The notes under the pieces are model-generated. The model had not been told where the DNA came from. It saw nothing but the letters and a program-made list of their open reading frames with translations, and did not search any database. Shown here piece by piece: positions 9,069-19,945 of a stretch of 64,000 nucleotides of DNA. Position 1 is the stretch's first letter. Each line of letters starts with the position of its first letter. This stretch comes from CAJCJE01 sp963818685 (GTDB lineage Bacteria; Actinomycetota; Actinomycetes; Mycobacteriales; Pseudonocardiaceae), in the NCBI GenBank assembly GCA_963818685.1, contig CAWFTJ010000009.1, positions 124,001-188,000 of the forward strand, written 5' to 3'. A program made the position numbers and the translations under genes.

Positions 9069-12000
9069 AATCGGAACCTCACAACCGCATCCAGGGTACG
9101 CATGGCGCCGGCCGCACTCGGCAGACCATAATTCACCGCATTCACGACGGTATACAAATTCGTGTAGTTCACATGGTTCAACACGTTATTCGCTTCGAAC
9201 CGGAACTCTAAGCGCCTTCTCTCCGCAAGATTGAACGACCGAGCAAAGGCAGCATTCAATCCGAACACTCCCGGTCCCGGAATCGTATTCCGGCCCGCGT
9301 CGCCATAGGAGCCGGGAGGCGCCGTAGTAAAAGCATCTAAATTGAAAAATCCGGTACCGGAATCGATCGGCTGCCCAGTGGCTTCTGCGCGCTCGCTGCC
9401 GATTCCTCCGGTTTGGGCCAATTGGGCCGTATTGCCCAATTCTCTGGCAGTCAGTGGATTCCCGGTCTGTGCCGTCAGCGACCCACTCAGTTGCCAATCC
9501 TTCAGGAGTCTTCCCAACTTACTATCCGCCGCAACCCGGTTCCCCGGAGCAGCTATGGGCGAAGTCCAGACAAAACTTGCCTGAAACTCGTGCCGGACAT
9601 CGAAACTCGAAAGCCCGCGCTCCGCTGAAATATCCAGCCAGTTTTGCGCAACGGTATTGCCCGCTCCCCCAAAGGTGGACGAATCATCGATGGATTTGGC
9701 GAACTGGTAAAAGGCGTTGAACGAGATTCCTTTGCTAAATCGCCGTACCGCCCGCACGTGAAACGCATTGAAGATGGAATTGCCGACCGGCTCATCGTAA
9801 GTAAACCCGACTGCATTGCCTAGCTGGTTACGTTGAGTTAGCACTCCGGGCTGCCAGGAACCGCTTCGTTCGGCAGGATTCTTACATCAAGGAAAGTGCC
9901 TTTCGTTCCCGTGTAGCCAGTCTCTATAAAGAATCCTCCCGCGAAATCGTGCTGAATCGTCACGTTCCAAGTGCCCGCATACGGCGTTCGATAGAAGCGG
10001 TCGACCGCGAACGTATTGGTAATGTCTTGCGGGTTGGTCGTGAGGAAGCCCTGTTGCAGCGTCAGTATATCCTTCGAGCTCGTGTTTACTGCGTTTGAGG
10101 TGGCAAATGGCGGCTGCTGCGCCAACTGTGAGGCCAATGAGATGTAAGCTTGCTCGTTGTAGTAAATTCCGTAGCCGGCACGCACCACCGTCGAGCGCTT
10201 GGTCCACGGCACCTTCCAAGCCAACGCCACACGGGGCGAGAAATTGTGGTAGTCAGGATTGATCAATCCATTCGGAAACGCCCCCGTATAAGGCCCCGGC
10301 ATATTGGGCGTAACTAGGGCAATGTTCGTGAACCCTGGAGCAATGTCCAGGTTTGCCATTCGGCCATATTTCTGTACCCACGGCGAAAAGAATTCGTACC
10401 GAACTCCCAGGGTCAGCGTTAAATTGGGCCGCATCTTCCATTCATCCGTCACGTAACCAGTCCATTGATTTTCGTAAAAATAGTTACTGGTATTGCCGTA
10501 CCGTATGGAGCTCGATTGAGGATAGCCAAGCAGAAAATCCGCCAGATCGTAGCCTGTTCCGGTCACCGGCTGACCATTCGCGTTCAACACGCTGGTTGCG
10601 ATCCCGGTAAAGCTGAACGTGCCGCGCCCATTCGGATCCGTGCGCGTGCTCAAATCGGCTCTCGTGTAACCGGCGCCGAGCGTGATGCTGTGCAGGCCGT
10701 GCAAAATGCTGACGCTCTCGGTCCCGCCCTGCGTCTGGTTGCGCGTAAGAGTAGCCGTCGAATCGCTCAAAGTCGCAAAGTTCGTGAAATTCAGGGTCGG
10801 CGGCCCGTAATCCAGCGGATTCGTTGAAATCCCGGGGATGCCTAATTGTGCCGACACGTCGGGCAGCAGCGAAAAGTAAGGGGTCACTTCGTTATAGTTC
10901 GATTGAACCGTACTTGAGCATTGCTGATCGCCTTGGAACTCAGATTACGCGTCCATTGCAGGGTCGCGTTCAATCCATAACCGTTTGTCGCATCCGAATA
11001 TCCGAATGGCTGCGGCGTATCGCCGTTCCGGTCCTGAAATTGGAAGTTCAAAGAGAGCCGATCCTTTTTCGTGATGTTTCGCTGCAATCGCACCCCGAGA
11101 TTATCCGAGTTGGTCGCCGCTGCCGTTTCGATTGATAGTTGTTCGCGGTCCCCGGCTGATTAGGAAGTGGATAGAAATTGAGCAGATTCTGCGCGATTGG
11201 ATTCAGCAGGTAGCTGGGGATCGTGTTGTTCTGGAAAGGCGTGTGAGTGGCTGGGATCGAAAATTGTGATTGGTACGCTCGTCGCGGACGTACCAAGCGA
11301 TTGCGTCGCCTGCGAGAAGTTGCCCAGCCGCTCTTCGGGGGTCGGCACCGTCTCCGTGAACAATTGCGGGTTACGCGCTCGTGTACCGAAATAGGTGACG
11401 AAGAACTGCGTGCTCGGATCCTTGACTATTTTCGGTACCAACAGCGGTCCGCCGATAATGAAGCTGAAGCGCGTCTGGGCGTAGGCCGCCTGCGGAATAT
11501 CGAGACCATTCAGGGAAAACGGTTTGGCATTCACTGCCGAATTCTCGATGGTGAATGACGCCTGCCCGTGAATCTGCTGATTCTGACGCCGACGGTTTCC
11601 GAACGTCGCACCGGCTGTTTGTCCGGGACGCCTTCCATTACGGCCCCCGTTCGCTCCACCTCTACCGCCGAAGCCTCCACCACCTCCGCCCCCCCGGCCT
11701 CCGAAACCGCCTGCACCGCCTCCGCCAAAACCACCCCCACCGGGAGCACCTCCTCCGGCCGGAGCAGCTCCACCAAATCCAGGAGCACTGCCATTCGCTC
11801 CGCCCGGGCCGCCAAATCCGCCTTGCCCCGCGAATCTCATGTCCGGTCCGGAATCCGCTTGGCTGCCTTGCGTCATTCCAGGGCTGAGACTTCCCGAAAC
11901 CAAGAACGCTTCATTACTGCTCTGGCTGCCGGGAGGCGGCGTTGCGAAGCTCTGCTGCTGGGCGGCGAGTTCATTCTCGAGTGTCTGGTCGGCCTGCTGC

Positions 12001-12458
12001 TGGCCATTGACGCCTGAGCCTCCGCCATTACCTGCCGCGCCATTCGGCGCAGGGCGGCCGCCGAATCCACCGGCTCGTCCTCCTTCCACGGGATTCGCAG
12101 CGTTTCCTCCCGCTGCGCTTCGGCGCGCTGCAGCCTGCTGTAATCGTTGCCGTACGGGCGATTCCTTCAATTGCAGGTCAAAGTTGACAGGCCCGTTCGC
12201 AGCCCCGTAGTCCACTTCCTTCTTCAGCGATTCAAAGCCGAACATGTCGACGCTCACCGTCCACGTGCCTGGCGCAATCGGCGGAAACGCGTAGTGTCCA
12301 TCCTGATCGGTTACTGTCGAGAACGTGTGGTCGCGCTGCGCAATCGTCACCGTTGCCCCAGGGACCGGTTGATCGCCCGATTTGACGAACCCGCTCTGGG
12401 CAAAGACGCCCTCGGCTGTTGCAAACAGAAGTAGGAATAGGATGACGCTAAGTCGCAA
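9065..12458 (-). CDS. Oar-like TonB-dependent receptor, frame broken
   Basis: A receptor of about 1,130 residues is spread over four frames, with breaks near 11160, 10890 and 9840. The start is inferred as TTG at 12458 with AGGGA upstream, giving a clean signal peptide (RLSVILFLLLFATAEGVFAQ). It is followed by a CarboxypepD_reg domain (PGATVTIAQ to FDLQLKES), then about 200 Gly/Gln/Asn-rich residues, and then a 22-strand-type barrel with typical segments (SLHGL-like loops, NQTQGGTESV, YEFFSPWVQKYG) ending in the aromatic terminus VVRFRF. I see no standard plug domain where one is expected. It should import a large substrate, perhaps a glycan or peptide. Confidence 0.85.
11613..11840 (-). repeat. 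Glycine-rich low-complexity tract inside the TonB receptor
   Basis: Roughly 75 codons are mostly glycine with Phe, Ala, Pro, Arg and Asn (repeats of GGFGG, GGAGG, GGRGG). It sits between the CarboxypepD_reg domain and the first barrel strands. Confidence 0.8.
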
Positions 12459-12616
12459 AGAAGTCCCTGGCAGTCGCTCTCGTAAGAAAAGAACTCGTCC
12501 TAAGGATGTTCCGCGCAGAATCGAGGTTACTGTCAAGGGACTTCCGATCGCGGCCTCGCGCCTTTGTTCTCTTTGTGTTGCGTGTAAAGAATTCTGAATT
12601 TGATAGCTTGGAGCGG

Positions 12617-13105
12617 ATGGCTGTCGATCTGGAAACGTTACGGAAAGAGATCCTGGCTTATTTCGAACAGTCCGGCCTGGCTGTCTTTTATGGCTTCCAT
12701 CGGATGCCGGACTCTCTGATTCAGGTGTATTGGGACACCGAGCGTCATCCCGATTTTCGCGAGTTCCTCGAGACTGGCCGCAAGGCGGGTACAAAGCTGG
12801 TAGTCTTCAACCATCAGGCATTCTCTCTGGACCAGATCGAGGAAGCGCTCGAGCAACTCGAAGAGACCGATTTTACGCGCGAGGAGAAGCGTAATTACGA
12901 AAAGCGCCTGCGCCAGTTGCAGGCTTACGAGGGCTTTACCTGCTCGATTGAGCTCTCGTTCGGCATGGACGGCCGTATCTATTTATATGAGCTGCATACC
13001 GAGTGGTATCAAGCCTTGACTGACATTCTTGCCGAATTAGATGCCGCTTCTGAAGAAGACACGGACGAGGAAGGCCCGATTGGCGGATATTTTTCGAAGA
13101 ATTGA
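12617..13105 (+). CDS. Conserved hypothetical protein (162 aa)
   Basis: A soluble, acidic protein with no export signal. It starts with VDLETLRKEILAYF, has a central beta-strand region containing QVYWDT and ends in an acidic tail (EEDTDEEGP). The ATG at 12617 with GGAG six bases upstream is preferred over in-frame codons from 12506. The stop overlaps the recJ start by one base (TGATG), which implies co-expression with recJ. I do not recognise a named family. Function unknown. Confidence 0.7.
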   Translation: MAVDLETLRKEILAYFEQSGLAVFYGFHRMPDSLIQVYWDTERHPDFREFLETGRKAGTKLVVFNHQAFSLDQIEEALEQLEETDFTREEKRNYEKRLRQLQAYEGFTCSIELSFGMDGRIYLYELHTEWYQALTDILAELDAASEEDTDEEGPIGGYFSKN

Positions 13106-14904
13106 TGTCCAATTCGAGTAATCGAAAGCAGTGGGTGCGTCCCACTCCGCGTTGGGCGCCGCCCCGCGTTTCTCGAGACGCCGCCATTGCGCTACAGAAA
13201 AGCCTCGGGCTGCATGCGATCGTCGCTGCCGTACTAGTGAACCGTGGCTTCATCGATACCGCGGCGGCCAGCGATTTTCTGTCTCCGAAACTCGATTCCC
13301 TGCACGATCCAATGTTGATGCAGGACATGCATCGTGCGGCACCCGTCTACTAGCGGCAATCCGAGCGCACGAGCCGATCCTGCTTTATGGCGACTACGAT
13401 GTCGACGGCACCGCATCCATCGTCGTACTCAAAAAAGCGATTGAAATTCTAGGCGGACATGCTGACTTCCATATCCCGCACCGCTTGAAAGAAGGATATG
13501 GAATGCGCGAAGAAGTTATTGAACGCGCAGCGCGGGATAAATCCGGCTGATTGTCAGCGTCGATACCGGCATCCGCGCGAATGACGTGGTCCGCCACGCG
13601 AATTCGATGGGCATCGATGTGATCGTTACCGATCATCATCTCCCAAATGCCGACTTGCCTCCAGCTCTCGGGGTTCTAAATCCGAATCGCCGCGATTGTG
13701 CATATCCGGACAAGCACCTTTGCGGTGCTGGCGTTGCATTCAAGCTGGTGCAGGCTCTGCTCGCGTTAGCCGGATTACCGCGCGCCAGGCAATCGGCTCT
13801 GCTCGATTCCTTGCTGAAACCCGTTGCCATCGCGACCGTCGCCGATATCGTCCCGCTCATTGGCGAAAATCGCATCATCGTGCAGCGCGGCCTGTCCGGT
13901 CTGCGTCAGGTACGCAATCACGGGCTGCGTTCCCTGCTGGCAGTCGCCGGATTTGAAGATGGCGACTGTCCTTCCGCCCATCAGGTTGCATTTCGTCTCG
14001 CGCCACGCATCAACGCAGCCGGACGCATGTCGAGCGCCCGCGATGTAATCGAGCTATTCCTGACAACAGACGAAGCACGCGCTCGCGAGCTCGCCGGCCA
14101 ATTAGATGCGTTCAACCGGGAACGCCAGGAAGTCGAGCGCGAGATCGTAGAGGCGATTCTGAAGCAATGCGAAGACGATCCTAACGCACACGCCGCCTCC
14201 GCTATTATTTTCGCGGGATCGGGATGGCATGCCGGAGTATTGGGTATCGTGGCGAGCCGGCTTGTAGAACGCTTCAGCCGTCCCGTATTCGTTCTCAGTG
14301 AAGCCGCGGCGGAGCAGGGCGATGAGCCATTCCTTTCCGGATCAGGCCGCAGTATCCCTGCCTTTCATCTGCTCGAGGCGCTTGAAAGCATGCCCGATCT
14401 GTTCACCAAGTTTGGAGGACACCGGCAGGCCGCCGGCCTGACTCTGCGCGCCACCCATCTCGAAGAGTTTCGACGCCGATTCAGCGATTTCGCTGCCGAC
14501 CGCCTTACTGCTGAGGATTTTCGGCCGACTGCACCTCATCGATGCCGAAGCCTCTTTCGCCGAACTCACGGAGGCCTGCATCAAGCAGATCCTCTCGCTT
14601 GGACCCTTCGGGTTCGGCAATCCAGCACCTATCTTCCATGCCCGCGAACATTGAAGTAGCCGGACCGCTGAAGGTGCTCAAGGAGGGGATTCACTTCAAG
14701 GTGCCGCTGCGTCAAAATGGCCGCCTGCTGTTTTGCAACGCTTGGAATTTCGGAGATCGTGCCGCGCTCTTCTCACCCGGCGCGAGGCTCGATGTTCTAT
14801 TCCAGATCGAAGACGATCCGCAATCGCAGAAGCGCGGCTACGGCTCCTGGTGCGTCTCGCTGAAAGATGCGAGTTTAAGCTCCGCTGTCGCAGAGCGAAA
14901 CTGA
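13105..14904 (+). CDS. recJ: Single-stranded-DNA exonuclease RecJ, frame broken
   Basis: Motifs of the DHH phosphoesterase superfamily appear in order: GDYDVDG, then VSVDTGI, VTDHHLP (the DHH box), and later FAGSGWHAGVLGIVASRL and GSGRSIPAFHLLEAL and FGGHRQAAGL of the DHHA1 domain. Together they identify RecJ, the 5'-3' ssDNA exonuclease used in recombination and mismatch repair. The C-terminal OB fold (VAGPLKVLKEGIHFKV) is present. Breaks are near 13350, 13550, 14525 and 14655; all catalytic motifs survive in their own frames, so the gene is probably intact in the organism. Confidence 0.9.
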
Positions 14905-14911
14905 TCCACTT

Positions 14912-15295
14912 ATGGACGCGCTCATTCAAGCCGCCACCAACGTCCGGGAACGGGCGCATGCGCCGTTCTCGAAGTTCAAAGTCGGAGCCGCCGTCGAAGA
15001 CGCGAACGGCCGCATCTACACCGGCTGTAACGTCGAGAACGCCACGTATGGGCTCACGATATGCGCGGAGCGGGTCGCGTTGTTTAAAGCGATCTCGGAA
15101 GGCGCGGCAAGATTGACTCGGATCGCGGTCGTCGCCGACACCCAGATGCTCACACCACCCTGCGGCGCCTGCCGCCAACTGCTGTGGGAGTTCTGTGGCG
15201 ATGCCGAACTGATTCTGGCGAATCTCGCCGGTCAACAAGAAACTATGTCCGTCAAACAAATCTTCCCAAGGCCATTCGATGCGTCGTTTTTATAG
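14912..15295 (+). CDS. cdd: Cytidine deaminase
   Basis: The 127-residue length fits the homotetrameric cytidine deaminases. The zinc site is complete: CAER (Cys and the catalytic Glu) and PCGACRQ (two Cys). NVENATYG is the substrate-binding motif. It deaminates cytidine and deoxycytidine to uridine and deoxyuridine in pyrimidine salvage. It lies 7 bp after recJ and overlaps the start of the next gene by 17 bp, suggesting an operon. Intact frame. Confidence 0.92.
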   Translation: MDALIQAATNVRERAHAPFSKFKVGAAVEDANGRIYTGCNVENATYGLTICAERVALFKAISEGAARLTRIAVVADTQMLTPPCGACRQLLWEFCGDAELILANLAGQQETMSVKQIFPRPFDASFL

Positions 15296-16669
15296 CGCAC
15301 TCTGCGTCCTCGCGCTTCTCGCCACCGAAGCTTCAGCAGCGGAACCCGCCGATTGGGTGATCCGCGCGAAATACGTGGTCACGATGGACGCCGCGCACCG
15401 CCTGATCGATCACGGCGCTGTGGCCATTCGCGGCGCCCGCATCGTGGGAGTTGGTACACAAAGCGCCATCGCAAACCGGTTTCAGGCCAAGCAAACATTA
15501 GATAAACCCGAGGGGCTGATTGCACCCGGTCTCATCGACACGCACACGCATGCGCCCATGTCGCTATTCCGAGCGATTGCCGACGACATGCGGCTGCAGC
15601 AGTGGCTCGATGACTTCATCTTTCCAGCAGAATCGAAGAACGTCTCGCCCGATTTCGTGCGCTGGGGGACGAGGCTTGCTTGCCTGGAGATGGTTCTCGC
15701 CGGAATCACAACCTACACCGACATGTATTACTTCGAGGACGTCGAAGCCGAGGCGGCCAAAGAGGCGGGCGTGCGCGGCGTGCTCGGAGCAGACTATCAT
15801 CGGCTTCCCCTGCCCCGGATCACAAAACGTGGCAGGAGGCGATCGCCGCTACCGAACACTACATCCAGCGGTTTCGCAACGACGATCTCATCGTGCCCGC
15901 GGTCGCGCCGCATGCGATTTATACCACCCCGGACGAGGCGCTGGTCGCTTCCCATAAGCTGGCCGTGAAATACGGTGTGCCGCTCACCACGCATCTTTCG
16001 GAAACTAAGAAAGAGGTCGACGATGCTCTCGCGAAACGCCACGTGACTCCCACCCAATTGCTCGAGAAGCTGGGTGTGCTCGATGGACGGGTGATCGCCG
16101 CGCATTCCATCTGGGAAAGCGACGCGGACTTGCAGATTCTGAAGCGGCACGGAACGGGAGTGGCGCATTGTCCCTCGAGCAACATGAAACTCGCCGACGG
16201 AGTCGCGCCGGTTATGAAGATGTTGAGATTGGGCCTGAACGTCGGGCTTGGCAACGATGGGTTCGCCGGCAGCAACGACACAGCCGATCTCATTCTCGAG
16301 ATGAATATTGCCGCGAAGCTCCAGAAAATAACTCTGATGGATCCTACCGCTCTCCCGGCTCAGCAGGCTTTAGAAATGGCCACCATCGGCGGCGCGCGAG
16401 TGCTCGGTATGCAGAGAGAGATCGGATCTCTCGAGGAAGGAAAACGCGCCGATCTCATCACCATCTCGCTCGCTCATCCTAATTCCGTACCGCTCTACAA
16501 TGTCTATTCGCAAATCGTCTACGCCACGAAAGCGGCCGATGTGGAAGATGTCTTCATCAACGGCCGCGAGATTGTGAGCGCGCGCCATGTTCTGACCTTG
16601 AATCAGCAGGAGATCTACCGCAAAGCGGAAGAATATCGCCGGCAGATCCTCGCGAGCTTAAAACACTAG
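15279..16669 (+). CDS. Exported amidohydrolase, MTA/SAH or chlorohydrolase type, frame broken
   Basis: A metal-dependent hydrolase of the TrzA/MtaD group, with one frame break near 15815. The metal ligands are visible: HTH in LIDTHTHAP, then the later histidines of VAPHAIY and TTHLSETKK, and Asp in GNDGFAGSND. Family members deaminate 5-methylthioadenosine, S-adenosylhomocysteine or triazines. Unusually, the protein begins with a signal peptide (RFYSALCVLALLATEASA), so it is predicted to act in the periplasm, where these nucleoside substrates are not normally met. The overlap with cdd suggests shared expression, perhaps for nucleoside use. Confidence 0.8.
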
Positions 16670-16688
16670 CACTCCCCTCCGTTCCTTT

Positions 16689-16730
16689 TTGGTTCAAACC
16701 ATAAGGGCATTTCTGGTTTAGATCGAAACC
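16689..16730. promoter_or_regulatory. Short inverted repeats upstream of the PEP-CTERM-like gene
   Basis: Two small dyads lie in the 110-bp spacer: TGGTT-CA-AACCA and GGTTT-AGATCG-AAACC. No poly-T follows, so these are not good terminators; an operator is possible. Confidence 0.25.
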
Positions 16731-16780
16731 CGCCTCGCCCCACTCCATTACGTAAACAACATTTCCGGAAGGGTGTGTAG

Positions 16781-17476
16781 ATGTACCGCAGATTGCGATA
16801 TTTGGCCGGGTTGGTCCTGGCCTGTCCTTTGATTTTCACTGGCGAGGCTGGCGCCACGATAATTACGACCACCGACTTTAACGCCTGGAAGGCGAGCTTA
16901 ACAGGAGCGCCAACCGAACTAAACTTCACCAGCTCGGGCATTCAGACGAAATCCTACAGCACTTCCGCGGGGATCACGCTAACTCCGTCAGGAAATCCAT
17001 CCATCGCTTTCGTCTTCACCGGACCGGACAACGGCTCTTACACGTTGGTTGGGAATGCAAATAACGGGACTCTGACCGGAGCTTCGGACGGCATCGGCTC
17101 TATCAACGCCGCAACTCCCTCGACTGGCGAGACTGCCATTCTGCTGGGCATCAACTGCACAACCTGTACCAGTCACCCCCTCACGCTTGTCCTATCCGAC
17201 GGAGAGTCCTTTCCGGTTTCGAGCGGACTCTTCGGCTTTTCTATCTCGCATCCCATCACTTGGGCTGAGCTTTCGACAACATCAGGCTCAGCAGCAGTGA
17301 TCGACGATTTCTAGTTCGGAACCAGCTCTTTGCCCCCCGATCCTCCTCCAACTGCCGAGGCAGCTACGGCGGTCCTGATCGGCGGAGGCTTGCTGGTCAT
17401 CTTCGGATCGAGGCGTAAATGGCCAAAGCGATCGCCCGCTCTCGAGTATTCAGCTGAGCCAGTTATGGATAGCTAA
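16781..17476 (+). CDS. PEP-CTERM-like exported protein with in-frame TAG
   Basis: A signal peptide (RYLAGLVLACPLIFTGEAGA) leads into a Thr/Ser/Gly-rich beta domain. At 17312 an in-frame TAG interrupts the frame after VIDDF, but the same frame continues for 53 more codons: a Pro-rich spacer (LPPDPPPTAEAA), a hydrophobic helix (VLIGGGLLVIFGS) and a basic tail (RRKWPKR). That is the tripartite C-terminal sorting signal of exosortase/PEP-CTERM proteins, though the PEP motif is PPTAEA here. The stop is either a substitution error or a real nonsense mutation that would release an unanchored protein. The start has GGAAGG upstream. No exosortase is in the window. Confidence 0.6.
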
Positions 17477-17579
17477 AAGTCAAGCGCTCCCAACGGGAAT
17501 TCGAGCTCGCGCCGCCACCGTCCGCCGACATCCGAACAGCGATGCGTGTAAAGTCGTATTCGAAGGTAATTTTTTGTCC

Positions 17580-19039
17580 ATGCATTCTGGTTTTTGTGTC
17601 GCGCTCGCGCTGGGCGCTTTGACCTGCAGCGCCCAGACTGTAAACAAAGTTGATCCCACGGTTCAGAAGATCGTGAATGAGATTTCTGCGGAACACGTCT
17701 CCGCGGATATGCAGAAGCTCGGATCCTTTGTAACGCGAGGAGACTATACGGATCCGAAGCAGCCGGATCGCGGTATCGGTGCGGCACGGAACTGGATCGC
17801 GGATCAGTTCCGCAGTTACAGCCCTCGCCTGCAAGTTTCCTTCGACAGCTACAACGTGAAGAAGCAGGGCCGCATTATCCGCGACGTCAACGTCGTGAAC
17901 GTCGTGGCAGTTCTTCCCGGCACCACTCAGGCCGATAAACGTGTGATCATTTCCGGGCACTACGATTCCGTAAATCTGGGTCGCAGAACCGCGCCTAACG
18001 GTCCCAATGCTTCGGCCCGCTCCGCCGGCGGCACAAATGGCGCTCCCGGTGGTCAAGCGAATCCGAGCGCCGCGGTTGTGCCGCGAGGCGAAGGTGCACC
18101 GCCTAACGTGGATCGCGAACAGATTTATCGACGCTCCCGCGCCGGGCGTCAGCGACGATGCCAGCGGAACCTCCGCGGTCATGGAACTCGCCCGGGTCAT
18201 GAGCCAGTACCAGTTTGAGAAGACGGTCGTGTTCGTGGCGTTCGCGGGTGAAGAGCTTGGTCTCGTTGGCAGCACTCTTTACGCCAATAAGGCCAAGAAA
18301 GAGAATCAGCAGATCGAAGCGGTTCTCAACAACGACATTATCGGGAACGACGTCGGTGGCGATGGGCGCATGAACAGCTACATGGTCCACGTTTACTCGG
18401 ACGATCCGAACGATTCGCCTTCGCGGGAACTAGCCCGCTATATCAAGGATTGCGCCGATCGCTATGTGCCCGGCTTCCACGTCGACCTGGTTTTTCGCTA
18501 CGATCGCTTCGGCCGCGGCGGTGATCACACGCCGTTCAATCAACTGGGCTATCCGGCGGTCCGCTTTACCACGCCCGTCGAAAACCTGCAGGATCAACAC
18601 AGTGAAAACGATACATTTGCCAATGCTTCCCCAACCTACACCGCCAATGTGGCCCGGGTGAATGCTGCGGCGTTGGCCAGCCTCGCGCTTGCTCCCGCTC
18701 CTCCGCAAGTAAACCGTCCGCCCGCCAATGGCGCTGCAAACGGCCGGCCGGCGTCCGAATCTCTCGCGTGGCAGAACGCAGTATGACGCCATGCTTCGGT
18801 GGCAGGACCCGAAACCAGTAGAAGATCTTGCGGGTTATGCGGTTGTCATGCGCTCAACCTTGGCTCCGTTCTGGGAACATGAGATTTTTGTCGGAAAGGT
18901 GAACGAGTATACGCTGCCCGGTGTCAACATAGACGAAGTGGTGTTAGGAGTGAAGGCCATCAACAATGCCGGGGATGAGAGCTTGGTCAGCGCGTACGCC
19001 CTTACGCCTCCTCCCGAGCGCCCTGTTGAGCTGCGCTAA
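17580..19039 (+). CDS. Secreted M28 family aminopeptidase with FnIII-like tail, frame broken
   Basis: A signal peptide (FCVALALGALTCSAQ) precedes an M28 zinc peptidase domain with ISGHYDSVN (first His and Asp ligands), VSDDASGTSA, and AGEELGLVGS (the catalytic Glu-Glu). GGDHTPFN supplies the last His. Breaks are near 18105 and 18770. After the second, about 90 residues form a fibronectin-III-like module (LAGYAVVMRS to VVLGVKAINNAGDES). An Ala/Gly/Pro-rich insertion follows the first zinc motif. It should release N-terminal residues from peptides outside the cytoplasm. ATG at 17580 is chosen over TTG at 17574. Confidence 0.85.
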
Positions 19040-19074
19040 TCCGCAGCCACAACCTTAGACGGTGATCGGTTTAT

Positions 19075-19929
19075 ATGGCGTGGTTCACGCGGCAGAAGCC
19101 GCCCCTTGAAGGCGACCCCCCGGACGATGGGAAGAAGAATGTCCGCACGGAGGGACTATGGCAGAAGTGCGACGGGTGCGGACAAATCATCTGGCGAAAA
19201 GCCGTCGAAGATAATCTGCGCGTCTGCCCGAAATGCGGACATCACTTTCGCGTAAGCGCGGTCGAACGCCTGCAGCAGCTATTCGACGACGGTACGTACA
19301 TCACTCATGATTCGACTCTGCACTCCTCCGATCCGCTGGGATTCGTCGATTCGAAGCCTTACTCGCAGCGACTCCAAGAGATGCAGGCCGCGACGCAGCT
19401 TCCCGATGCGGTCATTTGCGCAAGTGGGTCCCTGAACGGCCGCCACGTTCAGATCTGCGCGCTCGAGCTGAAATTCATCGGCGGCAGCATGGGCGCGGTA
19501 GTCGGCGAAAAGGTGACACGCGCCATTGAGCGTTGCGTGGCGGAAAAGACTCCGCTCATCATCGTTTCCGCGTCCGGTGGGGCGCGCATGCAAGAGGGTG
19601 CGATCAGCCTGATGCAGTTAGCGAAATTGGCAGCGGCACTCATGCGTTTGGACGAAGCGCGCCTTCCTTATATCAGCGTCTTGACCGATCCGACTACGGG
19701 CGGTGTCACGGCGAGCTTTGCGATGCTCGGCGATCTCAATATTGCCGAGCCACATGCTCTCATCGGCTTCGCCGGCCCTCGCGTCATCGAGCAGACCATT
19801 CGCCAAAAGCTTCCGGAAGGTTTTCAACGCAGCGAATTTCTCCTGGAGCACGGCTTTCTGGACGCCATCGTCAAGCGTCCTGATTTGAAGAACTATATTT
19901 CGAATGCACTGAACTGTTTCGCAGGTTAG
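19075..19929 (+). CDS. accD: Acetyl-CoA carboxylase carboxyltransferase subunit beta
   Basis: The 284-residue length fits AccD. The N-terminal zinc ribbon has four cysteines (KCDGCG and CPKCGHHF), and the crotonase-like core has SASGGARMQEG, forming the oxyanion hole, followed by MQLAKLAAAL. With AccA it transfers carboxyl from biotin to acetyl-CoA for fatty acid synthesis. Intact frame. It lies 36 bp after the M28 gene and 16 bp before the ABC-F gene. Confidence 0.95.
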   Translation: MAWFTRQKPPLEGDPPDDGKKNVRTEGLWQKCDGCGQIIWRKAVEDNLRVCPKCGHHFRVSAVERLQQLFDDGTYITHDSTLHSSDPLGFVDSKPYSQRLQEMQAATQLPDAVICASGSLNGRHVQICALELKFIGGSMGAVVGEKVTRAIERCVAEKTPLIIVSASGGARMQEGAISLMQLAKLAAALMRLDEARLPYISVLTDPTTGGVTASFAMLGDLNIAEPHALIGFAGPRVIEQTIRQKLPEGFQRSEFLLEHGFLDAIVKRPDLKNYISNALNCFAG

Positions 19930-19945
19930 AGAAAATAGTTCAGGG

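Noticed and set aside
11613..11840. Tandem repeat or CRISPR-like array
   Set aside because: The repetition is codon-level glycine richness inside a coding frame, with no fixed unit or spacers.
13105..14904. Interpretation of recJ, pyrG, hem genes and others as pseudogenes
   Set aside because: All catalytic motifs are preserved across single-base shifts and the genes are essential or nearly so; sequence error is simpler.
16670..16780. tRNA-like sequence around GGTTCAAACC
   Set aside because: Only a T-loop-like word is present; no acceptor stem or anticodon arm can be formed.
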